A stretch of 64,000 bases of DNA from Pagrus major (lineage: Eukaryota > Chordata > Actinopteri > Spariformes > Sparidae), in contig NC_133223.1 of the NCBI RefSeq assembly GCF_040436345.1, positions 31,587,493-31,651,492 of the forward strand, read 5' to 3'. How positions within the stretch are numbered: position 1 is the first letter of the stretch; every line of letters starts with the position of its first letter. Positions 20,160 to 33,991 of the stretch are shown here, one piece after another. Made by a program: the position numbers and the translations under genes. Below the pieces are notes generated by a model. That model saw nothing but the letters and a program-made list of their open reading frames with translations, did not search any database and had not been told where the DNA came from.

Positions 20160-23100
20160 AGGACAGAATCAGAGAGTGAGGAAGGAAGAAGGTGACATAA
20201 CATTTTAAAACATCACCTCATCTGTGAACATTTCTGCCTGAGTCACGTCAGATATTAGATAGATTTTATTTGGTGATGGCAGTTGTTTAACAATGAAGAC
20301 AGCAACTCCCATGATCCCACGTTACTTCTTTTGGCAGAAATTAAATATTGTGCATTTAATAATGGGATTTGTTGACAGTGACAAAACTCTCAAATATTTC
20401 CAGCGTCATCCTTCCATGAAATCCTTACATTTAGTCATGAAACAGCACTGTTCCCACTGGAATTAAAGGAAAATATTTCAACATGTGAAAATCTTTTTGG
20501 GGCCATTTGTTCCATTTTTAGAATAATCGACAAAGCAGACATTCCTAACTTCTAGATACTTATAATATGATGAATATTCACTAAGAAAGTGATTTGAATT
20601 GAAGCATAGGCACAGAGGGATATCCAGTCAAGACATTTAAAAACTTTACAAAATGTGGCCTGTGTGTGTCAGTGTAGCTCTGACACATTACCTCCTCCCC
20701 TGTAGAGAGCGTATCAGAGCTGCGAGACACTCATCTCAGCTCACAGTCAAGTCTGACTAAGCCCTTTGTTACGGGAAAGAAATAAAAATTCTTCTTCACT
20801 CTCTCTTTCTTTGGCAGCCCGATGAAGTTTTTATTTTTGACGAACTGAAAAGCACGTGTGTTCCTTCAGCGGTCAGCGGGGATGAAAATGATCCTGATCA
20901 TCTTGCGCCATTCTGCCATAAAGTGCAGCTGTCCAGCCTACATTAACACATCTGTGAAAAGCTGAGCCGGCTGAAAATTGGAAGAAAAACTCTGCTATGC
21001 CATCAGAGATTTCGCTTTCACAAATGTTCCCACTGCAATAATGCATCCCATTCATGATACATTATTGCTGTGATTGTGAACTTAAGGGATTGGAATAAAC
21101 ATTTATACGACTGAGTGCCACAGATTGCGCTGTCACACTTGCTTTTATGAATACTGTCACGCTTTCTCAGCCAACCAAATATTCTAATACATGGACCTGT
21201 AGGAGGACATTTTCCCACAACCCCCTGAGCAGCAGTTCTCATTGAGCCTAAAATACACAACCCTGTTGACCCTCCAAAAGTCCACTACCACCCAACCCAA
21301 CCTCCCAGCTCTGTCTGCTAGATTTGAATTATAACCTTTGCATGCTGGCGGGAGCACAATGTGACGATTGTGATTGTATTTTAATTCTGATGGCAAGCGA
21401 AAAAAGATAGCTTCCTCTGAGAATGGGCTAGATTTATGGGCCCTGTCCTGGCCGCCGGCCCCACATCCTCTCTGATCTGCTTTTACTCTGACGACCCCTC
21501 GACCCTGGGGGGTCATTAGAGAGCCCCCGAATGGTCCGGTTGGCTGCCAGCCCATCTCACACTGCTTGTTTTCCAATCAAATCACTATATTTAACGGGGA
21601 CACGAGCCCAGGGCCAAGTCCAAACAGACATCTGTTTGAAATTGTTCCTCGCAATTATTTCACACAGAAGTTCTCCCTCTACACCCCCCGTCCGCACTCC
21701 TCGCCCCACTTTGGTCTTTTGTTTGTTGTTGTTTGTTTTCAGCCAATCCTCCCCCTCTGGATTGCTAATGGACAGAACTGAGAGGCGGAGGCGGGGGGGC
21801 GGCTTTGAGGTTGGGAAGTGTGGTGGTGGCGAGGGTCTGGCTCCTGGAACCGCTGTCAGAGAGATACGCAGCCGGAGGAGAATAGGAAAACCAGCGAGGG
21901 CTTTTTGATTTAGCACAAAGCAGGTTTTTCACTCTGAACAGGGAACAGCTTTTACAATCAGAGGCCCTGTACTGCTGCCAGCTCACATGACGTCTCCATC
22001 AGGACCGTCAGTCAGTGGCTTTCATGCTCTGGTGGCCGCTTGGATTTAAAAACAAGACTAATCTGAACGAGGGAAAAATGCACTTATGACTTTTGATCAC
22101 TGGATAGGTGTGTTTTACATTTTGTTAAAGAATAAAATTAATTTAAAAAAAAATCTCCAAGTGATTTTTTTCATTTGGTTTTGTCACTGCAGGATAAGAC
22201 AAGATGTCTGGTGTAATGTATATAATTAGTTTAATTGCTTCTGAAATTAGAGAAGATTTTCATGTCCTTGCAAAGATTCTGTATTGTGTGTTGTGTATGT
22301 ATTACACTCTTGACATTCTTATGCACTTCTTATTAAACTCTTTTTCCCTGGAATAACTGGCTCAGGACCAAAAAGCCTCCCCTCCTTTGAGACTTTGTTC
22401 AAACATTGGACTTCAGAGGAAAAGGTCAGACCGAGATCTCCCTGTCATCCACTCATAAGGCATAATAAAAACACTATTAAAAATGTTGATATTTATTCTG
22501 ATCTCGTCAAAGAAATGTTTAAAACAAAGTGAAAAGTTATCTGTAAACTGTAAAAAGAAGAATAAATAGGACACAGGGTTTAGTAAGCAGTCTCGGTCAG
22601 TCTGGCAACTGAAAGGGGGAAAAGACACAGAAGACTGATGAACTGACGAGCAACAGGTGACGAAGAAAACTGTCTGGAAAAGCACAGAGTCAGGAAGTCC
22701 AACAACCACCGAGACACACGAGGAGACTGTTTATTTCTGAACTTTTTCACATTATCCACATTGTAGAAACAGCGGACAGAAAAAGGAATAAAGGACAAAC
22801 AAACAAACAAAAACTGTAAACAAGAAGCCATGGGACAATCAGTAAATCATTACTATTTTAGAGTGAAAATTTTGTCTGATTGGCTGAATATAAACACTAT
22901 TTTTTCACCATCGCTTTTCACTCAATTCTTTTAAAAGTCATGTGGATCAAGTCATCTACTCTAAAGAGATGCAAGTCTCTAACAACACTGACAAAGAGAC
23001 CAGCAGTAGGGCCGTTTTTCTGAAGCCAGCAAAATCCTTAAGAGGTAGGCATCATTTTTACTTAGCTCATCAGGGATATGTCCAAGATATAGGGATGAGA

Positions 23101-23580
23101 AAGTTATACTGATACTAAAACCCAGTATTTATTAAATAATTGATGCCACTTCCTTCCAGAAAGATAAAATAAACATGAGCATGATCATCCAGGATCTCTC
23201 CTAGATATCCTCCAGCAACACAGCTCGGTACCAGTTTGTTTGGACTTCTGTTTAGGAATGATTTTTTCAAACAGAAGTCTCTCCAGGTCTGGGAGTTGTT
23301 TGGGAGTTCAGTCATACATCTTTAGTTATTTCAATGTTTGGTTATTTTTCCCATCGTTGTTTCACACAGTCTGTCGAGTCTTTATTCAGTGATCTGATTC
23401 CACGTTACAACTTGGTATCAGACCTTTAATGCTTCCTGAGTTATAGGCATCAATAAATATATGAATACCAAATGGTAAGTGTCTTGGATTTGAACCTGTT
23501 ATGGACAGATCAGAGATTCCCCAAGGTCCTGATGTGAACAGGGATTTCTCAAGATCTAGGTCACAGGTAATCAGAAGCTA
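20160..23580. other. Gene-free stretch; candidate conserved DNA at 20790-21420
   Basis: No coding region or clear transposon. 20790-21420 has little simple repeat and many homeodomain-like and octamer-like words (ATTAACAC, AATAATGCAT, TTGCATGC), which fits a cis-regulatory element of a developmental gene; this is only an impression. 21650-21900 is G/C-rich. 22400-23580 shows nothing I recognise. Confidence 0.3.
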
Positions 23581-23600
23581 TTGGGTGCACCTGTGATGTT

Positions 23601-23645
23601 CTCCCTCAGCTGGCTGCTATCAGTCAGCTGAGGGAGACTATATAA
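23601..23645 (+). promoter_or_regulatory. Hairpin and TATA box (orphan core promoter or LTR)
   Basis: A perfect 12-bp inverted repeat, CTCCCTCAGCTG, loops over 12 bases (23613-23624) to CAGCTGAGGGAG. Two bases later comes TATATAA at 23639-23645. This looks like a Pol II core promoter, possibly a retrotransposon LTR, but no element ends or coding exon were found. Confidence 0.4.
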
Positions 23646-26600
23646 GGGGGTTGCAGTTCCTGCTCAGTTGGTTGTGTGTTTTCAGGGAGTCGACACCGTC
23701 AGTTGGCTCGCTGTATTTTCTGTTTGGGTGAAAATCTTGGTTGAGTGTGTTTGAGATTTCTTTCTTTTGGCCAGTTTCTATACATTTTGTTTCCCCGCTG
23801 ATCAGTAACTCCCACTTCACCTTTAGTTATTGGGTCCAATGTTTTTTGTTCGTCCGTCAATTAGTGGGTGGCTGTGGGTTTTATTCCCACCGCCACCTTT
23901 AAGACACCAAGGGACCAGTTTGCTTTGACCCTTTTGTGATTTGTGCAGTGCTTTGTTAGTTTCCCAACCTGCGACCCCTGTCTAAAAAAATATAAAACAG
24001 GCAATAACTGAACTAAAACCCCAAAACCATGACACAATTCAGCTTCAGAAGAGAAACTGATATTTGTTAGTCTGCTGAAGTAACGGCTCAAAAGTCTGAC
24101 TCTTCATTTTGAACAACAGTAACAGCAGAAAGCTACGACTACGTTCAGTCCACACAAGTCGAGTCAGGAGGAGCCTTCAGGACCAAAAGTGTCAAACCAA
24201 TGGCAGGTTTCTCGGACATATAACGATTAGTGCAGGACCATGATGGATTTACCATCACTGGACATCCATGCTTTGCTTTGCATTGGTGGTCCACACTTAG
24301 ATCACTGTTCTCTGATCCACATTCAAGTCTGTCAAGGGCGATGGTTTGGCTGAGAATAGCTGTGCAGCTGCATGTTGGATATTTGAGCATTTAGCAGGAG
24401 TATTCTGTTGTCGGTCAAAATGATGCTCTTAGTCACCCCCACCCATGTAGCCGGAGATTAGACGTGTGATAATCCATTGTCACCTAAAATGGGACATTTT
24501 GACACTTTGGGGTGCTAAAAGCAGGGATATCAGCGAGGAGTTGAGCGCTGTACCTGAGTTACACTAAAAGCAAAGTCGAGAGTGTTTTTATCCTTCAGTC
24601 ATTTCATAAAGATGCAGCTAAGGACAAATACATGTGTGGTACTCATTTATGGAGGATCAGGTCTTACAATAAGTTTTCTTGTTTTAATGAGTGAATACTT
24701 TGTGGTGCAAAGGCGCCAAAGGACAGTCAGATGTTGTACTGAAAAATGGTGGTGTTTTGCATTAGCTGCGTAACTATACATGCAGTATTGATGATAGGAT
24801 ACTTATGGATGTACAGGTGGTGGACAAGATAACGTTTACATGCTGTATGTGCATAAATATGAACATTAGATCCAGAAACAATCCCTCATCTTTTAACCAA
24901 ACTGCAGCATCAGATCGTTGGCTATCCATGTAATATAAAGTGTTGCTCAGTCTTCACACAAGTACGTTTAAAATCAAGGTTCAAGGTCATTTAATTGTCA
25001 TTGTACAACACTAAGTAAAGGGCACTGACTGACCGGTCGTCTCCGGGGATGTTTAAGGTGTATACATTTTTATCTTCCAGGAAAGAGTTAAAAAAAAAAA
25101 CTTTAAGATAAGTCATGAGCAACTTTCAATGTATTTTTTTAAGATGTAGTTTCACCAGATTCCAGTGGTTTGAAACGACACAAAAAGATGACACAGAGGG
25201 AAGCAGCTGTTCCTTTTTAAATATAGACATCAACATCCCACGTGCTGCCCGGCTTTATGTCCAGGATATATGCAACACTTGTTCCCTCCTTCTCACAGCG
25301 GTTTACCATCCTACACAGACCTGCTGTGTGCACTTAAAAAATAAAAGGAACTTTATTTGGCAAGTGAACCATTGTGCATTGTATGGAAGGAAACAATCTG
25401 TGTTTTGTCTGGGCTGATTTCTTTTACTGCATCAGACCCCCTTTTTCCTGCCTCCAGCCCTGAGGGGGAAAGACGGGTGAATATCTGATACTTGTGAGAT
25501 GTTAAACTCGAGTCACCAGCTGGGACTCTTGCAGCAGTTAAAGGTAACTGACCCCAAAACCTTATGTGCTGTGGTTAGTTTCTTTGAAATGCCTTATGGC
25601 ACCAAAATCCTCTTTTCCCCATTGATTTATGAGGGTATGAAGATTATCTCAGTGCTGAGCCTTTTTTAAAGGATTCCAGGCCCGTGTGGTTAAAGACATG
25701 AAACACGCTAAAATATCTGTTTGCGAGGTTGTACAGGTAAATACTGCAGCTGTGCTCAGCTATTGAAACCTTAGTTCTAGTTGGCATTTCCACTGCATAA
25801 TTACAGTGTTGTGGATGTGAAAACACTAATCCATCCACAACTGCTTTTTTACGTAGCAACATCAGGTCTCCCAACCCCTAAACAAGGTCAAGGGTTCAGG
25901 TTTAGGGTGGGGAAACCTCCGTTGGTCTGTTGTGTTTGCTCAAGAAAAAGCAAAAATGCTATGCTGAGATGAGATGAGAGGGTTGAGGAGATGCTCGGGT
26001 CGAAGAAAATGCGAGCGAGCCAAACCAAAGGAACATTAGCAGGAACGGACCTGCCCATACTCCCTGCGGTCTCGACCCAGAACACTTTTCTTCGCTGCAA
26101 TAGCAGATGTATCTTTAACTTCTTAATGCATACAGGAACATGAAAGACTTCTTATTCCAATGGCAAGACAAAAAGTGTTTCAGTCAGCTTAGGGCTGGGC
26201 AATATATTGATATTTCGTCCTTATAATAATCATAATGATGATACATTTTGTTTGTGTCGCACTTATCAAAACCAGCGTTACAAAGTGCTTCACAACAAAC
26301 ACAAAAAAAGAGACATAAAGCTGATAATGATTTAAAACCTTCAACACACCAATGCTAAATAAGTCTTAAAAGCAATGGGTACATTCAAGAATAAAGTGTA
26401 AGTAAAAAGAAAAACAAGACGAATAGATAAAGTATATCATCTTAGATTTTGGATATATTTACGACATATGTCTTACCTGTTGTCTTTTCCTGGTTTTAAA
26501 GGTTTCATTACAGTAAAGTGATGATACCAGTCTGATCTTCTTGTTATAACACTTGTCTTTTATCCACTTTGTCATTAAATCCACATTTCTGATTGATCAA

Positions 26601-29400
26601 AATTCTCATTGTGTTAATATTTTGTGGAAGTACCAACAGTCATCCCTACAATTTTTTTGTGACAATAACAATACAAGGGGTGTCGCGATATTCACAATAA
26701 CTTGTGCATCTTTTTTTCCTGTTTCACAAGTAATTGAGTGTAATTTTTCTTTCTGTACACTTTTTTTATTTTTTAAATTGTGGCAACTTTCTCCCTCCAC
26801 CTCCCTTCACTCATATTTTGAGGGTATTTTATTTGCCAAAAAAAGAGACAAACAATTGCTTTTTCTCTGTCCTTAACCACACGGGCCTGGACTAATTTCT
26901 GTTGATATCGTGATTATATCGTCATTGTCACTTTGTTGGGCCAAAATAATCGTGTCGTGGAAATCTGATATTTTTACAGACCTTATCAATATTGAAGCAT
27001 TTGATCAAACATTTCCATCCGTTTTTGTGGCGTCAAAATTTGATGTTTTTTAAAGAAACCTGTGGGCATCTCCAGCAAAACGGCTGTTTTTTACGGAGCA
27101 GTGGAGACATTTCCATCCGTTTTTCTGGTGATCGATGCACAATCATGCTTCAATGACGAGGACGACTTGTGACACTGTTCATGTCACAGTGAGAGTGGCT
27201 GCAGTGGGTGAGAGAGATGAATGGGTTGACATTCTTTGTGCCAGTTACAACAGGAAAAGGAAAAGTGGGGGAAAAAAACCATAAAGACGAGGTCATCCAC
27301 TCCCAACGCTCACTCTCGCTCACATAAGCCTTTAATCAGAAGATCCGCCTGACTTCAATCAAACGATGGCATTTCTCAACGGCCTACTCATGACGAAGCT
27401 CTCAGAGCATCTGACCTCCAGTCTGGCTGGCTAAAGAGGATAACCTAAGAGAGGTCATGATCTGGGTTTGGACTGACCCTGGACTCTTACACCCCAGAGG
27501 AAGGCCACAATGCTGGCCTTCATCACAGACATCCCCTAGGCACTGTGCGAGCTGATCATAATTCTTGCACTTCCACAGTTTAGCGGGGCACGTTCTGCCC
27601 TCGGGCCCGCGGCAGCAGGATGGTACCAAAGCTCTATTGGAGCAGTAGGTAACCCTGACTCAGACACGGGTCACGTCCCTCTGATCTCGGAGCGCAACGC
27701 AGGAAGCCTTTGATGAGAGACCGAGCCAAGCCTGGGGAGAAAGGCTCAACAGCCTCTGCCTCTGAATCGCTTTATTATGATGACCTGACCTCAAAGGCCA
27801 GAGAGCAAAATGTGACACACTCCGATACCTCTTCACAATCCCCTCAGATGCATTCAGGAAGCGTTTCAGACTGAATTTCGGATGATCAGATATTCAAACT
27901 GGTGGCTTACTAGTATTACTGTAGTAATACTTTTACTACATTACATTTCTGTATAATGCCTGCCTGATCCAGCCTGGATCTATTCGGTTTGACTCGGCGC
28001 GGCAGGGATTTGCAGTTCCACCACAACTGGACTATCTGCTTGAAGGTGTGTCTTAAACCGATGACGCGTTTGTCCCGATCCCCACAGCACTATGGCAGAA
28101 TCACCGCTAACAAAGTGGTTGTGTTTTCACCAGCAGTGACTAAACATGACTCCCAAAACAAAGAACGCGATGACACAGTAAAACACAACAGATGTTTTGA
28201 AAGAAGGAACAGGATGAGAGAAACTAACGAGATTCAGTTAGAAGCAACAAAAGTACTGAGAGCTGAACGCACTGACTTTTAAAAACGCCTTTCTCTCAGG
28301 TTTCCTGCACAGACATGAGTTCAGTATCGATTTGAGGGGGAGATGGGTTCTTGCTACGGGTTGGCCGCGGTTGTGAGACGTCACCGCGGCACGCATGGAG
28401 ACGGGGCGGGCGCAGCTTGGCCCTAATCCAGAGCAGGTAAAACTGGTGATGGAAAAGCAAATCGGTTACCGAATCCCTCACAACCTCATCTTGCAGGGGT
28501 TGTGACACTCTACAAAATGTATCCACAGTTTTACAGATGCTTCTTTCACGATGTAAGCTTATGGGGAAAAGTGTTTTTGGGTCCCAGCACATCACGTACT
28601 GATGTAATTACACGTTTTGGCCCCTATGAAAGTTGGCTTCAAAGCCTGGCGTTCTTCCTGTAGGCTTGGATCCGTCACACGTCTACAGTATGTGGTGATA
28701 TGTCATGATACTGTAACACTACTGCTTTTTAAGAACTTAACTTTCATGCAGGATTTCAAAATGTAAAGCCAGATATTTCATTAAAATATAACTGTTACTC
28801 ATCTATGAGCATTTAACTGTATATGAGAATCAATTTTTCTTTAAGCTTTGCATTTGTTCCTCTGTTGGTCAGCTGAGGTTGGCAATCTTTCATCCGTTTG
28901 ACCTCCTGCTCCTCTGACGCATGTTGTTTTGTCTGGTAGCAGCCATGGTGCAGGGTGCGAATGTCACCGACCAACAGCTGACCGCCTCTGAATGCCTTTC
29001 TCTTAACAGGCGACAGCACTTTAAAGCCCGAGAGTGAGATGTTGGCAAACTTAGGAACAGCTGAATTGAAAGGAAGGGGATTCCACAGATGGTCTGTCCT
29101 TTCCCCTCCTCATTACATCTCTCAGATCTCGGATGACAACGAAACTGGCATGACTGTGCGACTTTATAACAGGCAGTACGCTATTTATTTTAGCTTGGAG
29201 AACAATTTGACTTGATCGGATTACAGTCTACCAAAGTGGGCGAATGAAGGGTTTTGCTCCTGACATTCTTTGTTCAAGTGATCTTTGTTTAAAAATCTTC
29301 ATATAGCTGCAACAACTCACTTCAATCTAGAGGCCCGCTGAGGGGAAGTTAGACAGAGACTAGCTGGAAATTAAAATGATCAGTTTGCTAAGTACCCACA
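23646..29400. other. Gene-free stretch with scattered repeat remnants
   Basis: No convincing gene. A retroelement tail-like piece (CAAGGTTCAAGGTCATTTAA, then TTGTCATTGTACAAC) lies at 24978-25012. The fish repeat beginning AGGGCTGGGCAATATATTG starts at 26190, and related ATATCGTGATTATATCG lies near 26903. 27220-27800 is moderately GC-rich and looks unique. The many short reading frames lack codon bias, motifs or splice context. Confidence 0.4.
26190..26960. repeat. Degenerate fish DNA-transposon remnant
   Basis: The left end TTAGGGCTGGGCAATATATT is of the type seen at the end of widespread hAT-like fish elements. Internal GATATCG-rich sequence follows, but a right-hand terminal repeat is not visible, so the extent is approximate. 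Confidence 0.4.
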
Positions 29401-29401
29401 G

Positions 29402-29770
29402 CTCATGACCATAGGTCTTCACCACCGTGATACTAGACCCCGAGATACTTAAAATCCATCACTTGGGGCAGAGGCTCACCCCCACCTGAAGTTGGTAATC
29501 CACTATTTTAAGACGGAGAACCATGGCCCTCGAACTTGGAGGTGCTGACCCTCGTCCTGCAGCTGTAAACCGCCCCAGTGCCTGCTGGAGGTCACGGAGC
29601 GAAGAAGGCGGCAGAACCGGGTCATCGAGAAGAAGTAGAGACGCAATTCTGAGGTTCCCGAACTGGACACTGCTCACAACGGCTGCACCTTAGGATGTTA
29701 TCCATGAATATTACAAACAGGAGTGGGGACAAGGGACAACACCCACCGGGAACGTGTTTGACTTCATGCC
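29402..29770 (-). pseudogene. Non-LTR retrotransposon reverse-transcriptase fragment
   Basis: The - strand translation includes LRDLQQALGRF, then AMVLRLKIVDYQLQVGVSL, matching the end of the catalytic part of a common fish LINE reverse transcriptase (remembered consensus: DRDLQHALGRF, AMVLSRK). Upstream on the same strand, the + strand text CCGGGAACGTGTTTGACTTC corresponds to a further conserved piece in another frame. It has frameshifts and no intact catalytic centre. The clade (L2, Rex or RTE type) was not decided. Confidence 0.75.
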
Positions 29771-32235
29771 GAGTATACGGACACAGCTCTCTCTTTGGTT
29801 ATAGACCCCATACTCCTGCAGTACCTGCCATCTGTTGTGTTGTTGTATTTATCCTTTATCATACAAAATACTGTCTTTGGGGACAGCAGGTGTCTTTAAC
29901 AGCCAGTCTTAACTTTTGTGTTAAGCATTGTAAAGGAAACAGGTAAATGTCTTTACTTTGGATGCTCTGTGCAGTGTGTCTGCAGCCTGTTTACTATATG
30001 AAGCCGTGTGCTTCAGAGCACACCATCTCTCCTCATCTGTGTGCTTTGTCTAATCATCCGTTTCTGCCTCACTAACCTCTTGTTCTCCTCTCTGGTGAGA
30101 CTCCTTACCCTGGGGCTATTTTTCTCCGATCCTCTCTCTAAGAGAATAAGGAATTCCTGTGGCAAAAGCAATCAGTGGGCTCCACTTCTAACCAGTCCCA
30201 AGCTGAATTTGCTGTCAAATTAAAAAATGATTTGGTCTCCTTCTTTTTGCACTCTGCATCTTTTTCTTATAACCCCTCTCCTTTTTCTTTTTCTTTAATC
30301 TCGCTCTTTGCTTCCCACCTTTACTAGTTCAACTCCACAGCAGCTCTCTCCTCCTCCCTCCTCCTCTTTTTTTCTTTCTCTTCTTTCCTGTTTTATGTTG
30401 CTCTCAGACCCATTTCTTCAGGGCCGACCTGCCACTGTTAATTTTGGACAACATGCCGTCTAAGTTTAGAAACTGCTCTGTGTGCGTTTTGTGCGTATGG
30501 AGTATTCTTTTTCACCTGGGTATTCAGACTGCGCGCTCCTTCGTGTTTTGCTCTAGTATGCAGAGTTAGGAATCATGAATAAAAAGCGCAACTACTGAAT
30601 CCAACACATTATCTTTTCATTAGCAGAGTAGCAAGAAAGATACTCAAATGTATGCAGAGGAAAGACAGGGCTTCAAAGCTAAACAAACGTTGCTCCTCTA
30701 TTATTGAAGCACACGCACTGCGGTTAACATGGAGCAATCTAAAGAGACCTGAATCTAAGACAAGAGGAAGGAGAGTGCAAAATTGGTTTAATTTGACATA
30801 CATGTATCTATGTTAAAGCAACTTACGTTAAAGGTGCTTTTTTTTTTACCGTTAAATGACGAGTGAAATCTGAGAGAAGACATGGGTTTATATGGCAAGA
30901 TTTAGCTTGATCTTCCACAGAGCATGAGAAATATTCACGTTTTATACTTCTTACATATGGTTTGATTTGTGCATTCATTTAAAAATGTTATGTATCTGCT
31001 GTGTAAGTTCAATCTTTTCAAATCACGGTTTTCATTCATAATACTGCTGGAGTAACCGGTATACTGGTGTTTGCCCTTAAAGGTGTCATTTGTAATAAAA
31101 GGCCAGAATTCAAAGGTAGCTCCAAAACTATAGGGGGGAGCATAACTAACTTTCTTTGTGGCCACTATCTGTCATTAGCAAGTAGCTCAATTAGCTGTGG
31201 AGCTAAGTAGCCCTATAAGCTGATGAGAGTCTACCCACACACAAACCTTGGGTCACTGGAAGAGTCACTGTGGGCAAAAGGGCTCAACTCAGCTGGACAT
31301 CGAATGCTCTGTTTGACCACAGGAAATACAATACAGAGGTGATTTACAGTGACTCCTACCAGGACTAGTGGGGCTTTTCCACTTGCATTTTTGGCCGCAC
31401 CGATTTGCATTTCCATTACCAGTTTTACCGCACAGAGTTGAGCTGAGCCGTGCATGGGGTGGACCTTCTCCGGAGTAGGTCTCATGGCCCCAGCCGACCT
31501 GAGACGACCCCCTACTTTCCCTCAAATGAGCCTGTGTTGCGTGACTCAACTTATGTTTAGAGATAAACTAAAGCAAAGGGTGAAAACGGTGCGAAGAGCC
31601 GGAATATTTTTATATCTTTCTCTGTGATTTGAGGATTTATTTTGTCCAAACCAGAGGTGATTGTGGAAAGACAAACCAAGACTGTGTTCGTGACTTTTAT
31701 TTCATTTTTGTTTGAGTTTGAATGATATGCATTGTACAATGAGTTAACGAGGCAATTAAGCTTGTTTTAGTTTGGTATGAGAGAGAAACTTGAATTCAGA
31801 CGATGTAAGGAAAGTAGTATCAAAATATCTTTCTTGAGGTTGTGTGAGTTTATTTTGTTTACTTACTACACATAAGTAGTGAACTAGCTGCCTACATACA
31901 TCTCCAAGCTGAAACTATGGGCGTCAAAGTGGTAGTATGACAGGACGGGCCAGGGCTAGCTGGTTAGCATGCCTACTTCAGTAGCCATCCCTGCAAGATA
32001 GCAAATAGACATCTGTGACATAGTGTCAACACACTTGATTCTTCACACTATTTGATCGTTTTAAGCTAAAATTCTGGCTACATCTTACAAACTACCCCTT
32101 TAAGAGCTGTTCTCGACAGCAGTCTGAGAACATGCCAAATGTGATTTCACTTGTAGCGCGCTAGCCCTTCTTTCATGTGTCCTCCAGGGATCACAGACAT
32201 GGTATATCAAAGACGACACAATGCAGGGATTTAAA
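29771..32235. other. Gene-free stretch between LINE fragment and gli2 3' end
   Basis: T/C-rich stretches at about 30230-30400, then AT-rich DNA. 31290-31520 (GGCTTTTCCACTTGCATTTT and neighbours) faintly resembles a dispersed fish repeat. No gene was recognised. Confidence 0.35.
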
Positions 32236-32256
32236 ACAGAAAAAAAAAGGAGATAG

Positions 32257-32262
32257 TTTATT
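32257..32262 (-). terminator. gli2: Likely gli2 polyadenylation signal
   Basis: On the - strand AATAAA sits in TTTCAAATAAACTATCTCC, followed at once by a run of eight T, a good downstream U-rich element. It lies 2.3 kb after the stop codon, a plausible 3' UTR length for a GLI gene. Nearer signals (ATTAAA at 34361-34366) would leave a very short UTR. Confidence 0.45.
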
Positions 32263-32831
32263 TGAAATGTACAAAAGCTATATACACACACTCACACAAA
32301 CCCACACACACTGAGCATAGTAAAAGTGAATGGTAGCATACACACAAACATTTTAAAGGCTACTTAGAAATTCAGCAAACATAATAAAACAGGAATTTGC
32401 AGGGCTAGTTCGCCAATCCTGTCCGAAACAGGATTTCATTTTCAAAGTCTGTGTCCCTTCCTGGACTCTCTGCAGTTCATCCGGAGCCCAGGGGAAATGT
32501 GGAGTGCAGCGAAGGGGGTGGTGGTATGAATGTGTTAATTAGGATCTGATCTCTGCTGAGAACACACAGAGGTACTTGTATATTCTTTTAGAGAACGCTC
32601 CTCATCAGACACAGGGGTTCATGTGCCCTGATAGACTAACACAGAGGCGTATCCTTGTCCTTTTCAATCATTTACCCTTGTGAGATGGGACCATGGAGAG
32701 CTAATGCCTCAGATCCAGAGGGCAAAGAAGGAAATCTGATTGTACAGTACCATCCTCAGGAGTTCAGACCATGATCAAAAAAGCACTAAATATCTCTGGA
32801 TCATAACATTGTACAACCATGTGTTTTAAAC

Positions 32832-33991
32832 TAGGGCTGTCAAGTTCTTGATTTTGTAAATTACAATTTGTCACAAATTTTTGTTGTAACCGTATTAATT
32901 ACAAATTGAATTTCATGAAAATTCATAAAAGCGTTCACTTTGTAAAAAACTAAATTTGCTCATTTTCAAATAACCTTCATTTTAAAACCACTGACATTGA
33001 AAGCGGCACAAAACCAGTTTTGCACAAGACGGGTTGCTGCAACGCACTTCATCGTTTTGTTCTTATTCTGCAAAATAGTTAAGTTTAGTGCATGTACTTT
33101 TATAGATGAATCAAGCAACCAATTTGTGTGTTTTGCCACTGAGTTTTGCTGACATTTTCGGCAGATTATCAGGGTGGATTTTCAGCATCATTCCCATCAT
33201 TGATATCTGTGGTTTTTGTGTCCGACTGCCAATACAATTTTAAGTTAAACAAACTTAACAATGCACTACTTTGGCACAACTACTTTGGTAGTTGAATTGA
33301 CGACGTTATACACCAATAAAGGTTTCTTATATGCACGGCAATCTTAGCTTTATTCAGATTTTACATATTAGACACTGGTTAAACCAATAGCCGGAATAGA
33401 TAATGATGAAATAGAGAAAAAAAACTGACCAACTGCAACAGTTTCAAGCGATGAAGAGCTGTGTAATATACTGATGATACTGTCCGAGCTAGAGCTGCGT
33501 TTAATCATTGCAGACCAGATACATTAGTAATACATTAAAATAAATACCAATTTATGTATTTCCAAAGTTGAAGTTTGTCACTATTGTGGGAGCAGCTAAG
33601 AACTGCACTGCTTATTCCTGAGTTTCTAGACATTGTTGTAAAAATGAACGTTATATAGAAAATAATGGTAACTTTTTTGGACCGCTTGCTTTCAAATACG
33701 CAGATATTGTCGGCAGACTTGCCTACTTTTGCTACTACTTGTATAATCTGCAATAGCAGTTATTGTTTTTTCATAACAAGCATTTACTAATTTCTACATG
33801 CATGGTTTGGTGTTGGGTTCAGACTATGTTCATTACTGAACCTCAGTGCTTTGAGCACCTGCGTGTTTGGTGGTTAAGTGAAAAGTTACTGGAGCTCACT
33901 ACATTCACTGTAGTTCAATTAAACAATCATTCATTCATCTTTTTGAATTCGTTGTAGCGGTTCATATGTTACTTTAACGTTGACAGCCCTA
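32832..33991. mobile_element. hAT-like non-autonomous transposon (1160 bp)
   Basis: Inverted ends TAGGGCTGTCAA and TTGACAGCCCTA, flanked by TTTTAAAC (32824-32831) and GTTTAACC (33992-33999), which agree at 6 of 8 positions as an aged 8-bp target duplication. The inside is AT-rich without recognisable transposase. Confidence 0.8.

Noticed and set aside
21531..21916. Overlapping 119-125 residue frames on both strands
   Set aside because: GC-rich sequence with open frames on both strands, no motif, no start context and no splice partners.
27402..28282. Frames of 75 and 97 residues as a small gene
   Set aside because: No recognisable domain, no promoter or splice support, and skewed composition.
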